Source: Nephrocerus scutellatus | Taxonomy: Eukaryota; Arthropoda; Insecta; Diptera; Pipunculidae | Length of the DNA stretch: 64,000 bases | Reading direction: 5' to 3' | Assembly: GCA_947095585.1 (NCBI GenBank) | Contig: OX352763.1 | Span: 109,409,908-109,473,907, forward strand | In this document: positions 44,985 to 56,095 of the stretch, piece by piece | Position numbering within the stretch: position 1 is the stretch's first letter | How the letters are laid out: every line of letters starts with the position of its first letter | Program-made: the position numbers and the translations under genes | The notes under the pieces: generated by a model | What the model saw: the letters and a program-made list of their open reading frames with translations, nothing else | The model's database searches: none | What the model was told of the DNA's origin: nothing

Positions 44985-46939
44985 AAAAAAACCGAATTTT
45001 CTATTAAGATAATAATACAATATTTAGGCACGCCCTAAAGCTATCTACCCTTTTTTAACATTTTACTTAATTTTAATTTTTTATTACAGTTTCTGTACAC
45101 CGGAGAGGTTTATAGTGGACAGCGTAGGCGTCGTTCATCAAAAAAGCAAACAAAACTTATTATAACAACGAAAGTCCTTTAACACAATTTTCCTTAAACC
45201 GTTGAGTGGATTTCCAATTTTATTTTGGCTCTACACCAAACAATCGAATTTAGTCATCACTTTGTGCGTTACACCTGTGCAAAATAAATGTTCAATACTT
45301 TTATCACTATTATCCAATGTAAGAACAGTAGTCGATGTGTAAAAGAAAATCTGCAGGCTTTCTTTACCGTAAATCAATTTAAAGCTTGACTTTTTAGGTT
45401 AAATCCTTTACAACACATTACTCGTATACTCTTACTCTTATTTGCAAAGCGAGGCAACAAAATGTTCTGTACACTGTCTTCATGAATATGTAATCAAGTA
45501 AAAAGGATTTGAGCCACACTTATGCTAAGATATACCCTGAAAGGACCGACCGATGAGTAAACTGAAGATGAACTGAATAACCTCACAGTTTTGTTTGTTA
45601 ATTTGGATTTTTTTTTGTATTTTTTGAGATTGGATTGCTCCATAAATTGAAAGAGCGCGCCCATACTGATGTAAATTGAAATGTTCATTAGTAATTCCAT
45701 TTCTGATTCCCAGCAAAAGAACATCAGTTTGGAGTTTTAAATATTAATGACAAAATGGAAATAAAAAACTTTAATAAAACAGCAACAAAGGGCACAGATT
45801 TGAAAAGTGGAAACCCCAAAAGAGAAGTAGCATTTCGATGCCTGTTGAAGGACTATCAACGCGTTTCATGTAAAATACCTGATAAAACTTTTGAAAGGAT
45901 CATGAAATAAGAGAATATAGAAAGAATGAAACTTAAATTTACTTAATAAAATGGACAGTCAAGGGACGACAAGTAATGTCTGTAAGTTCAAAATAAAAAA
46001 AAACTCCAAAGAATGATACCAAAAAGAAATCATAACTCTTATCTCCCAGATGGGTTATAGTCAGTCTCCTAAGGGCTGCGAAATAAAATGAGGGACAATC
46101 GTATTGTACTTGGTGTATTAAATAAGAAATCTTGAATAAGTTATTGGGTAAAAAAGGACAGCGTTTGTTCAATTCAATTCCCTGGCGTTCTATATTTTGG
46201 ATGCGCAAAGAAACATTTATGTTATCGAGTGCTACAAAGTACATAAAAGACTGATGATAAGTGCCTTTTTCGGGATTTATCGATCGATGCGAAACCTTTC
46301 CCCTAAAAAAAACCTTCCCTCGATGACAATCACAATAATGGTGAATTGGTTTTTCAAAGTGAATATTGTATGAAATCCCAAATATTGGTTAACCCTTTTG
46401 TCACAAGAAGTAATATATTTATTTCTATAAATTTTCTTTAGATGTGTGTGTTCTTTTTGCGTTAAAATGCGGAGAAATATAAATAAAAGGAAGGATGGTG
46501 GGAAGCAGTTTTAACAACAAGAGATCAGGACATTTAAAGTGTAGTACTAACCACAAGAAATGCAGGACATTCAGATTGAAAGTTCCTTTTTGATTCTTCG
46601 TCTTCTAAATAATAATTTCATTATCTGTTTGGATAAGACAGCTTTAGATTATTGATAAGATATTTTAGGCTTGTAAAGAAGCCTACAAGCGTCTAGTTGG
46701 TAGTATTGGTGGTGGTACGTTATAGAAACTAAAAGGAGTACCTTTTTTAAGGAGATAAGCTTGCGAAAAATATCGCTTCATTGAAATTCTTGTAATTAGA
46801 TAAATATATACAAAAGCTAGGCCTTCAGGACTTGCAATAAAAGAATGACTATCAACCAAGATAGTTTTTTAATTATATCACGCTGCAGTTAAGGGTGAAC
46901 CCTGTCCTCAAGTAACATACCTCTTCAATTGGCACAGTT
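44985..46939. other. Stretch without a confident gene
   Basis: Mostly nothing is recognised. The minus frame 45939-46244 (YLIHQVQYDCPSFYFAALRR) faintly resembles the C-terminal tail of Jockey-type LINEs, with the L-x..G-x-I-DCP-x-LL pattern, but too weakly for a separate entry. An (ATC)n run lies upstream at 44262-44310. Confidence 0.45.
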
Positions 46940-48135
46940 TTTGCCTCTGAATCGTACGCATCTATCCTTTTCTGACAACGGCTTGAAATCGGGACTGGTG
47001 GAAAGATATTTTACGAGAACTCCACTTATGAATAATGGTAATGGACTTTTGCAGGATACATTCCACTTGTGCGCGTCATCTAAAGCGATGCACTACCTTG
47101 TCGCTCTGGGTTAAATTCGAAGACTCTGCGGCTAGATCGTTGGCGCCTATCCGTTCTACATGTACTAGCAATCTCAAACGTTCAATATACGTATTTTCTT
47201 TACTACGGCAGCCCGTATAATTTTTCACTCAATTTTCCACTCAAAGCCCGTCGAAGCAAATGGGACCGAAAATCGTCAGAAGAAATTTTCGCTCAAAACG
47301 GCCAAGGATATTTTCAGCCGTCTTCGACAGAGCGTCATAGAGTGTGATTTGCACAGAAGAGGTGTTATACAAAGTCTACTTAGTGGTCCGAGAGACGGCT
47401 TCACTACTCAGTTTCCTTCTTAGCACAAAACGTCAACGAGCTGTTCTTTGATTGTCGTTAGTAAATCTTTTAACTCAGCCTAGGTAGACAAAGTCCCTAT
47501 AACTACCTCAAAGTTATAGCTGTCTATTGTGACATTCTGAGCAATACGTCGACGTTTGGTGACCCTTTTTCTTGACAGCAAATATGTACTTTGTCTTGTC
47601 CTGATTAGCAGCCAGTCCCATACTCGCACTTCTATCAGAATCCTAGAAAATGTTCCATTAGCTGGTTTGAGCCAACGATATCAAAGTCGTCAGCGTATGT
47701 CAGCAGTTGAACAGACTTGTAAAAATTTGAGCCTGCATCATGGACCTGAGAGTATCCAACAATTCTCTCCAGCATGATGTTAAAGAAATCACATGGCAGC
47801 AGGCGACATTGCCTAAATGCTTTCTTGACATCAAAGTACTCGGTCAGATTGTTACCGATCTTGACGGAACAACGAGAATTGTTCATCACCATCGCACACA
47901 GTTGAACGATTTTGTCTGGGATGATAAAACTAGACATGGCTTTTTATAGCTTGTCTCTATCAATTCTGACATATGCGGCTTTAAAATCGATAAAAAAATT
48001 GGTGAGCGAATTGATAATTAATTTTGGGTCTTCTCCAGCATCTGCCGTAGTGAGAATTTTTGGTCGACTGTCGACTTTTCGGGCCTAAAGCCGAACTGAC
48101 AGGAGTTAGTAAAGTTCTTGGTGGGTGGCTGTACA
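46940..48135 (-). mobile_element. RTE-like LINE, minus strand: RT, thumb and C-terminus
   Basis: On the minus strand, FGFRPEKSTVDQKFSLRQML near 48100-48045 (KSTxDQ-F-LRQ block) is followed by a motif A region near 47990 that is decayed. Frame 47937-47635 then carries PDKIVQLCAMVMNNSRCSVK, an RQCRLLPCDFFNIML block and SVQLLTYADDFDIVGSNQLM with an intact catalytic YADD. Thumb and C-terminal traces (RFERKFLLTIFGPICFDG near 47290-47235, IERLRLLVHVERIGANDLA near 47190-47130) follow in order. Frames shift repeatedly. Confidence 0.8.
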
Positions 48136-49559
48136 AATATACAGAAGATTGCAACTTACTGCGAGACCGAAGGGCGAAGCTTATATTCAGAGCATATGAA
48201 CATTTTTCAGCGAACGTGTTTACATTTGTACGAATGTACGGTTGTACGTTTATACGATTATTTGTTTGTTTGTCGTGTCATATATCTCGTCTTCTACCAG
48301 TCAAAATTTGATGGAATTTGTTTTAAAACAATTGGTTAGCGCTCGGCTTGCGATGGCGTAAATTTTTCATTCATAGGGGTTACTACTACCCCTGAGAAAA
48401 CTGAAAAAAAAACACAATCTACGCATCGCCATCGATTTCTTTTAAGCCTGAACGTTTGTGAAGTAAAATGTAGTTTTTGCAGTCTATTTCAGAAATAGCT
48501 TTAGACCGAATGACCTATCGCTTATGAATGAAAGACCTACATTTTACGTTGCATACTATTAGGCTTCTAAGATAGATTAGTCTTTAAATTGAATAACAAC
48601 TAAATATACATCCACGGGTGTGTGTAATCACTCGCATAGCAGAATACATTAGCTCGTGTGTGGAAAGTTTTTGGTAGGAACTCGTATATATCGGCTTCTA
48701 CCAGTCAGAATTTCGCGTGAGGCGCATGTGACCCATGTTGCGCGTCAGGGCTAGGCCCTGGTCAATAACGGTTCGTTGCATCAAAAATCATTAATCTTCA
48801 CTTCATATTGGTCAGTTAATAAGACAAAAATTTAGGCGGTCATCATCTAGGTTGATGTTCCGTTTTGCCCGACAGCAAACTATCGATATTCATCGCCATT
48901 TTAATAGTATGCAGAAGTAGTCTTACCATGATCTCTGGATAATCCCGATAATCCCCGCGTTGCCAAACAATTTCATTGGGAAACGCCAACGGATCCCAAG
49001 AAATTTTTCCAATACAAATGCAATCTGACGAGTGGACCAATTTCGACATGTTCTCAGCAATCAAATATCAGTGTGTTAACTTTGTAGTTTCCTTTCTTAT
49101 CTTGACAGGTTTCCATTCGTGGTTTGTTTTTGGCTTTGACATTTTCTTTTTACCACTTCGTAAAACTTCTAACCATTATTCCTGGAGGAGCATTTATAAA
49201 TGTTTTCGATCATCCACATTTTATTCTTTTTTTCCAAAAAGTCAGTTTAGATATTTGTGCTCATAGAGCTCACGAACTCACTGTCATCTATTTTTGCAGT
49301 GCCACTAAGTGCCTCCGGTTTCGTTGCGCAGACCTTAATTCGTCATCAATTTTAATTTGAATGTGGTGCCCGTGTGAAAACTAGAACATCTGTAGCTGTG
49401 TCTTTGATGGGATGTTGACAGCAAGCAACAGGTCCGCGCAACTTAATGCTGGAAGCATAGGATTTCTCTATAGATTTCGGATACGCGTTTGTCCAAGTTT
49501 CTGTAAGTCTCATGTGATTGCGACCGCTCGACGTATTTCGAACAGTGATTCGGACAGTG
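48136..49559. other. Stretch without a recognisable gene
   Basis: A short string, cttctaccagtca, occurs at about 48291 and 48694. No coding domain is recognised. Confidence 0.45.
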
Positions 49560-49935
49560 ATTCTCCGTTGGTGCGGCGTTCGGAATATCAGCATTGTCAC
49601 CTTTGCTACAACTAAGTTGGGATTAGACCTACTGTCGGTTAAAAGATGCAGACATCTATAATACTAGAGACATGTTTCCTGCCGATTGCAACATGATCTA
49701 TTTGGTTTATGGTGTGTTGAGTCGGTGACTGCCAAGTCCCCTTGTGCATATTGTGATGATTGGTGAGGAAATCTTAGGGTTAGGTTAGGTCACGGTCCGT
49801 GGTTGTATTCGAACACTTAGATCGGTGACGGTTCATTGTAATAAATCTCAGGATGTTTCAAACTTTGCAGTTTTCAACATCCGATAAGTTGTTTAATATA
49901 AGTATCCCAAATGTTTTCCCGTTCCGCATGCAAGA
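49560..49935 (-). pseudogene. RTE-like endonuclease C-terminal half, minus strand
   Basis: The minus strand reads AERENIWDTYIKQLIG near 49930-49885, then GTWQSPTQHTINQIDHVAIG near 49735-49680, RKHVSSIIDVCIF, and NLVVAKVTML near 49610-49580. This is the TWxSPDxxTxNQIDHV-x-I ... SDHxLVVAKV end of an RTE-type endonuclease. A run of telomere-like ttaggttaggt sequence at 49775-49791 lies inside it. Stops and frame changes are present. Confidence 0.7.
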
Positions 49936-50448
49936 GCCGCTCATGAACTCATGAAGTGGGCTACTGATTACAGCTTACATCTTCTAGAGAAGTAATTGAA
50001 CTCAAGACCCATCCTTATCGTATGTACTCCCAGAACACAGTGCCTATGATCATTCGCATATCTCTTCATTGCAGGGATATCAGTGCTCTAGGACGTCTTA
50101 AGTCCAGCTTAGGTCAAACTTGTTTTGCTTTAGTTAATGTGGTGACATGGTGGCAAACGTTGATGATGACGCGATTATAGACAGTCATGTCGTAGACCTC
50201 TTGCATCACAACTCCTATCTTATGCGTCCACGTCGCGTCACTGGAGACTCGGCCAAATCAAGTAAACGCGATTTCGATACCCAATCCGATTTGTACAAGC
50301 TTGGGTCGGGGCTAAATAAGAAGGGGACTTGCCTTGGTCGGCGGCGCTTCATGTCGACCTAGGTTGCGGTTGGCCAATCCCCACTTAACTGAATTAATTG
50401 ATTCTTGAAACTAATACAAGCCTCGGATACATATCGAATTAATAAATA

Positions 50449-50800
50449 ATGACCTTTGGCCCATGGAAAAGGACACGTTTTGGAACTTGGGACATTCGCA
50501 CGCTCGTCAAGATCAGACGACGAAAATGGAGCTGGATTGGCCACACTTTGAGAAAGCCAGCGGACGATATTATGAAACTAGTGCTCGACCGGAATCAACA
50601 AGGAAGCCGCCGAGTTGGCCGTCCTAGCAAGACATGGAAAGGGGCGATAGAAGAGGAAGAAAGATCCCAACGGGGCAGAGTGGCGTCTCTTGAAACCTCA
50701 GGCGATAAAACGAGTTCGTTGGCGGGCGTTTCTAGAAGCCCTATGCTCCTCAGCGGAGTAAAGGAAGAAAGAAGAATGTGGTGGCATACATCCACCTTTA
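50449..50800 (+). pseudogene. RTE-like LINE deletion chimera: endonuclease start fused to C-terminus
   Basis: One open frame begins with KRTRFGTWDIRTL, the first beta-strand (xFGTWNVRTL) of the endonuclease. Within a few codons it passes into RRRKWSWIGHTLRKPADDI and then SRRVGRPSKTWKGAIEEE, the extreme C-terminus of the same kind of LINE. Everything between (most of the endonuclease, RT and thumb) is missing. The C-terminus shifts frame near 50680 but its usual W-R-x-F-x-EALCS end is still traceable to about 50770. Confidence 0.8.
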
Positions 50801-51604
50801 ATTTGTTAAAAATTTCGCCTCGTTCCGAAGCAATAACTTAACCGTTAACAATTGACTTTCTGTACTTGTCCTCTATGGTAGATTTGGTAAAAGCTTTGTG
50901 CCATTTCTTTGCAGTTCGTCTTTCTTGCAGTTCGCAACGGTGTCAGAGTGACATTCCTTCCTGCAGCAAAGTCAATCAGCCGAATTTCTTATTTCTTGTC
51001 ACATTCTTATTGTCACATTTGGAGCTTTGATGGTAAGTTTTGTCGAGCAACATGTTGAAACAAATATGGTGTTGTCGGCTATTTCCACTCTAGGGACTAG
51101 AGCTGCTATTAAATGGATGTTGGAAAATTTAGACTTAATGTGGATCGTTAGCAGTGCGTTCGCTCGAATGTCGAATGCTTAGGACTTCTTGCCCAAGACT
51201 GCCGCTTACTAATAAATCCCTATCCCAGTAAACGCTGTCACAGTCTCTTTAGCATTCACAGTCATTCATTATTTCTTTTTTTTTTGTAGGCCATCGCACT
51301 ACCTGGGTGGCTTTGTTTCTGATTACGACCTCCGCTTATTGTGCAAAGTTTCTATAAAAGCTTAAAAGATTGTTTTCCTTACTTACTTTTGCAGGATAAT
51401 CATGAGCCAATCTGTTTATATTCGAGGCTATTGATATGTCAATAGAACGTGCATCTCCCAAAGTGGAGGGCCAGTCCTTTGTGTCTTCTTGAAGGCAATA
51501 AGCTCAGTGTCGTAGAAAAGAACTTTTAGTTTTCTTAGTGGTACTTGATTGTACTCTTAATAGTTTTTTTTTTAAATTGCATTACTGAATAACTAAGCAT
51601 ACTC

Positions 51605-51842
51605 ACTACGCAATGCAATGGAATCCGTTATCTCAGGATGGTAGAAGAACGGGTCGTCCAAGAGATACATGGCGCAGAACAGTTGAGGAGGAGTTACGGC
51701 AATTGGGGAAGAGTTGGAGAGAGCTGAAGCTCATTGCCAGGAACGGCACGCGATGGCGCGTAGGCGTGGTAGAGATGGTAGAGAGTAGTAGAGGACCAAC
51801 AAGTGGATATAGGACATAAGTAAGTAAGTAAATAAGTAAGCA
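51605..51842 (+). pseudogene. LINE C-terminus with TAAG microsatellite tail
   Basis: The open frame has MQWNPLSQDGRRTGRPRDTW then RRTVEEELRQLGKSWRELKL and ARNGTRWRVGVVE. It is nearly identical to the minus-strand frame at 62876-63082. The frame is intact up to a stop, and the 3' end is a (TAAG)n tail, aagtaagtaagtaaataagt, at about 51817-51840. It is an extreme 5' truncation of a LINE, about 240 bp. Confidence 0.85.
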
Positions 51843-51849
51843 CAAGCTG

Positions 51850-53509
51850 TCAAGTATATTTTATGAACTTACTGAAAGTTTTATTTCGTATCATAAAATT
51901 AAGGGATGGGGTGGATATGTTCAACTAATCACACAACTCACACATGCTCGATTTATTAAGCGTTGAAACGACTTTCTATATTGTATATATACCCATCGGA
52001 ACACTGTTTGCAGAGCCAAATATTAAGAAGACTTACATACTAATACTTGTATATTTACATAGTGAATATGTTCTCAAAGCCACAACCGATAAATCCTTTC
52101 TTTTTCCATTTATTCGACATGTCGAGAGGAAACACATCACCATTACTCGTTGTATTGTTATTTACAAGTATATCCATCGCATGTCCATCGTCAAATTCAA
52201 TTAGAAATTTCCATTCAAAATGAGAAAGAGAGAGAGAGAGAGAGAGTGAGGGAAGGAGCAAGATAATCCATTAAAAATTTAGATTTAATTTTTTTTGCTT
52301 GTCTCTATGGCACAGGACGAGGATAATTAAATCATTAATTGAATGTGATTTGTGTGAGGACGAATCAAATGTGATGGCTATCAACTTGGATTATTCTGAC
52401 GATTAGACTGTCTTTGTGATCCTGCAAAGTAGCGGTGATGACGTTTGTTGATGTCATTGAAAGTACATGCGTGTTTTGAGTAGTCCTTAAGAGTCCTTTC
52501 ATTGCAAATACGTAGTAGCACTGACCGATGATGGATGACGCCTGATGTGGTGATTCTAACTTTTTGAAGAAAAACAAACTCATATTGGGGGGATGAATAT
52601 CAATTAATATTTCAGCAGCAATACCTACTCGCGCAATATAACCTTATTACTGCTTATTTTATTACCAATTCCCTATTTGAACGTAAAAAATGCTGGTTAG
52701 CTACCGCACGTTCGTTATTGGTTTGGTTTTTATTACTGCACGCTGTACAAACCCCCATTAGTAATAATCACAAACACTGTGAGTCCTCTGTTAATGTGGT
52801 TTTTTCTCTTTTACATAAATTACATTTAAAAACAAAACTACAAACGTTTTATCATAAAAGGAGAACAAAAAAAAGGAAATAAATTAATGGCAGTTCCCTT
52901 CAGAAAAATAATCGCAAAAAACTAGAACTAGGTCAACATACCCTGTTTGTGCATGAAACATCATCAACATCAACATCATCATCATCACCGTCATCATAAG
53001 GGTAGTATTTGCTGTGTTGTGGCTTACAAAGTTGGCTTTAAGGTTTTTATGGGTTTCACTTTAGCCACCAAACCATTGGATGGAAAATACACACAAGAAG
53101 AAAAAAAAAACAACACAACACAATACACAAACTCACTCACTCAAATGCTAACCCATAACTCTTTATTAAAATTTAAAGTTAAAACACTTTTTTTTTGTGA
53201 TAAGCTTTGGATGTAAAAATGTAAATTTAATAGCGACTAGCGTTCATCCAAGGGTACTTTTGGATCAAGGGATCGACAGAGTAATAAATGGGGGAAATTT
53301 GTTTACCCCAATGAAGCTGTTTGTTACCTCTACGAAAGAGAAACTGTCGATGTGTTCATTAAATTTGATTTTTACGCTCCGGGTGACACTTTAAATTTAA
53401 TGCAGAAATAGGATTTTAGACAAAAAAAAATTGGATTTAAAAAAATTGCAGAAAAACCAACCCATAAAAGTGTTCATGTAAATTCTATAATCGGAGATAC
53501 ATCAGGTTC
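51850..53509. other. Stretch without a recognisable gene
   Basis: It contains a (GA)n microsatellite at about 52222-52246 and an ATC/AAC-rich run at about 52958-53000. Short open frames have no recognisable motif. Confidence 0.5.
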
Positions 53510-53615
53510 TTTTTAAAAAAAATTAATATGGGAGCATCACGGCCCTAGGAGCAAGATCACTTCCAAATTTTTCCAGAAAGTGTTGGCATCGGAGATACAC
53601 ATGTGTGCTGCATCG
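53510..53615 (+). repeat. Dispersed short repeat, copy D
   Basis: It is a partial copy: aaaaaaattaatatgggagc, then ccaaatttttccagaaagtg, then catcggagatacacatgtgt. It stops right after tgtgtgc, losing the second half seen in copies A to C. Confidence 0.7.
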
Positions 53616-53909
53616 CAAACAAATGGCCTGTAAAAGAAAGGGACTACATTTGGAAATAAATGAATTAATCGATCGTTTTGTCAACATCTTCCAGCAGCAG
53701 AGCAAAAGGGAACAGCTAAGGCGCTAGAGTAATTTGCCGACGTTTTTGCTACCAGCGACAATAACATGGGTGAAACGAATCCACGACGATTGGTTCTACG
53801 CACCGAAAGGACCCCAATACCTATGAAGACATTGGGCCAAAGATCGTCAACACAACAACAGGTTTGGATTGAATCACCTCATCACTTCTTACACTTCTTA
53901 CACTTGCTT

Positions 53910-55450
53910 TATTTTGATTTGCAAGCATGATTATTTTTTTTGCTTTCAGAGTGGGCCTCCCGGCATGCCTACACTGCATCCTACTAATTAGAGCCGGGCT
54001 CGAGTCGAACCCAGGTCCCAGGATCTGGAACTGCTCGGTCGGTAACTGTCCTATCCGGAAAAGTAAAGCCTCTGTGCGTTGCAACAGTTGTGTCAAACGG
54101 TGTCAACTGCGGCAATGCTCAGGTCTACACAGTGCCAGCGATTATAACATCAATTTCGTTGGCACATGCTGCTCCCAAGGAGCTTCACAACAACCCTCCA
54201 CCCCCCATTCTATCTCCAACACCACCCCTGTGCACTAACAATGCACAGACCTGATATCACAACAGCCAGCACCTCGCTATTGGGTTCGATATCATGACAG
54301 GCAGCACCAGCGCTTAGCTTGTGATCACATCCCCATTATGATCACAGTTGATAGACCAGACAACTTGGTCATATCCAAACAGCGAACCTTCATAAACCAC
54401 AAGAAAGCCAATTGGCAAGGTTTCGCTGATTTCGTCGATACAAAATTACACCAGTTGCCTTATCCACTGAACGCCATATCTGGTGAGAAGATGCGACATT
54501 GTAGCTCATGCCGTCAAGAGATTCATTCCCGTTGGAAGAGCGTTCCATCCGTTCCGCCGGAAGCCGTCCGGCTTACCGAGCGTCGCGACCAACTTAGAGT
54601 TACGGATCTTGCTGACCCTCGAGTTACTCAGCTAACCAAGGACATACAAAAACTGGTTGCCGATCACCGACGATCCAAGTGGCTGAGTTATCTTGAGAAC
54701 TGCACGCTAGGATCCAAAAAAAACTCTGGTCTACGGTCTGGGAAATCCCAATCTCAGGGCCTAACCTCTATCTCATTTAATGACCACCAATACGACAGCA
54801 GACGGGATTTCCATGTTTATATTAAGGAAGCTACATAACTCTTAGATTATGTAACAAAAATCTTCAACCTAACCATGGAAAACCTTACCATACCAAAAGT
54901 GTGGAAAATTGCCAGGATAGTTCCAGTTTTAAAGCCTGGCAAACCCGCCTACGAAAGATCGTCTTATAGACAAATTTCGCTGCTCTCTCCTATAGCCAAA
55001 AATTAAGAGATCACGACATAACTGTCAGTGATATGAACGCTGCATACGTCAAGACATCAGGACGTACAGAGCCTCTATAAACCTAATCATACCGGCCACC
55101 TGGAAATCCGCCACTGTCCGTTCAGCCTCAAATAGTATACACTAAAAAACAGTCTCTGCAGCAGTCTCCTCAAGCAAGATTAACAGGTTCCTTGGTACAC
55201 AAACCCAAGCGAAAATTCGCTGCCCAGGGAAACCCGGACAACCCTGGCACAACTTCGGTCGGGTTGGTGCCGTATACTTCAGAGCTATAAAGCTCGCATT
55301 ATCCCTGGGACCAATGATCTCTGCCCCGACTGTAACAAACCACTTATTCCTATGTCCCTACACCCAATGGATTTGGACGTTGCAGATCTGTGGTCCCACC
55401 CTGTGGGCGCGGTCTCTTTTCTTGGCCTGCCAATACAACTCGATAACTAG
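53910..55450 (+). mobile_element. LINE with N-terminal 2A-like peptide and zinc finger, internally deleted
   Basis: The 5' end of the ORF (53927-54238) is followed by linker and RT-entry coding (54338-54838: FADFVDTKLHQLPYPLNAIS; PPEAVRLTERRDQLRVTDLA; LTKDIQKLVADHRRSKWLSY). An RT block with IPKVWKIARIVPVLKPGKPA and SYRQISLLSPIAK (54885-55000) comes next. After a deletion of the RT palm, thumb and any later domain, the C-terminus appears near 55220-55450 with TTLAQLRSG-like coding, a CPDCNKPLIPMSLHP stretch and SFLGLPIQLDN. It resembles Ingi/Outcast-type LINEs in plan; the clade is uncertain. Confidence 0.75.
53927..54238 (+). pseudogene. LINE ORF N-terminus: hydrophobic leader, 2A-like motif, PHD-like zinc finger
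   Basis: Residues 1-21 are hydrophobic (IIFFAFRVGLPACLHCILLI) and run into RAGLESNPGP, encoded at 53990-54019. This fits the 2A-like ribosome-skipping core E-x-N-P-G-P, although the usual G-D before it reads A-G. Directly after comes a Cys/His-type finger: WNCSVGNCPIRK, ASVRCNSC, RQCSGL and FVGTCC, spaced like a PHD finger. An open frame of 103 codons ends at 54236-54238. A TTTCAG at 53945-53950 could act as an acceptor, so the ATG at 53927 is not certain. Confidence 0.75.
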
Positions 55451-55629
55451 CACCACCTTTAGTTCATGTAATTAGTATAGGAACTTTTATTTTCTATCTG
55501 CTTTGCTTGCCATTAGCCCTTAGTTAATTTAAGTACACTGCGAAATTAAATAGGTTTATTTGTACTGTGAATGAGAGTTTAATGTTTGGAGGGTTTCCTC
55601 TTCCTCTCGTTTCAGGCCTGCAGTTGCTA

Positions 55630-56095
55630 CAACAACATGGGTGAAACCAATATAGTGCAACATCGAATCGATACAGGAAATGCTACTCCAATTCAGCAGG
55701 CGCCAAGACGATTACCGATAGCTAAACAACAAGAAGCTGAAACCCTGAGTTAAGAATAATGAACTTGATAGAATAGTAGAGAACTCCAAGAGCCCACAGA
55801 GCTCACTTGTCCAAAAGAAGGATGGTTCAATGAGATTCTGTGTGGACTATCGGAAAGGACAGTTACACATTGCCACGTATTTATGACACGTTGGATACTT
55901 TTCAGTAGATTGGATGTGACAAGGGGATACTAGCAGGTAGCGATTCATGATGACGGCAAGAAGAAGACAGCATTTACTGCGGGAAACGGCTTGTATCAAT
56001 TTTCTGTAATGCCGCTTGTTAATGTTAATGAATGGCCAGTACCAAGGAATTTGCATGAGCTGCGAAGTTTTCTGGGGCTAAACTCCTAATAAAAC
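55630..56095 (+). pseudogene. Ty3/gypsy-type LTR retrotransposon pol fragment
   Basis: RT coding on the plus strand includes TNIVQHRIDTGNATPIQQAP then RRLP (55650-55720), RFCVDYRKG near 55831-55857, a RLDVTRGY block near 55911 with a stop replacing Trp, and VAIHDDGKKKTAFTAGNGLY near 55940-55995 then QFSVMPL. These are RT motifs 1 to 4 of gypsy elements. Directly after comes WPVPRNLHELRSFLGLNS near 56035-56085, the start of the RT connection. About 100 codons with the catalytic YLDD box are therefore deleted. No LTR was found. Confidence 0.85.

Noticed and set aside
45939..46244. LINE C-terminal fragment on the minus strand
   Set aside because: Only a faint DCP-type pattern is seen; too weak to separate from chance.
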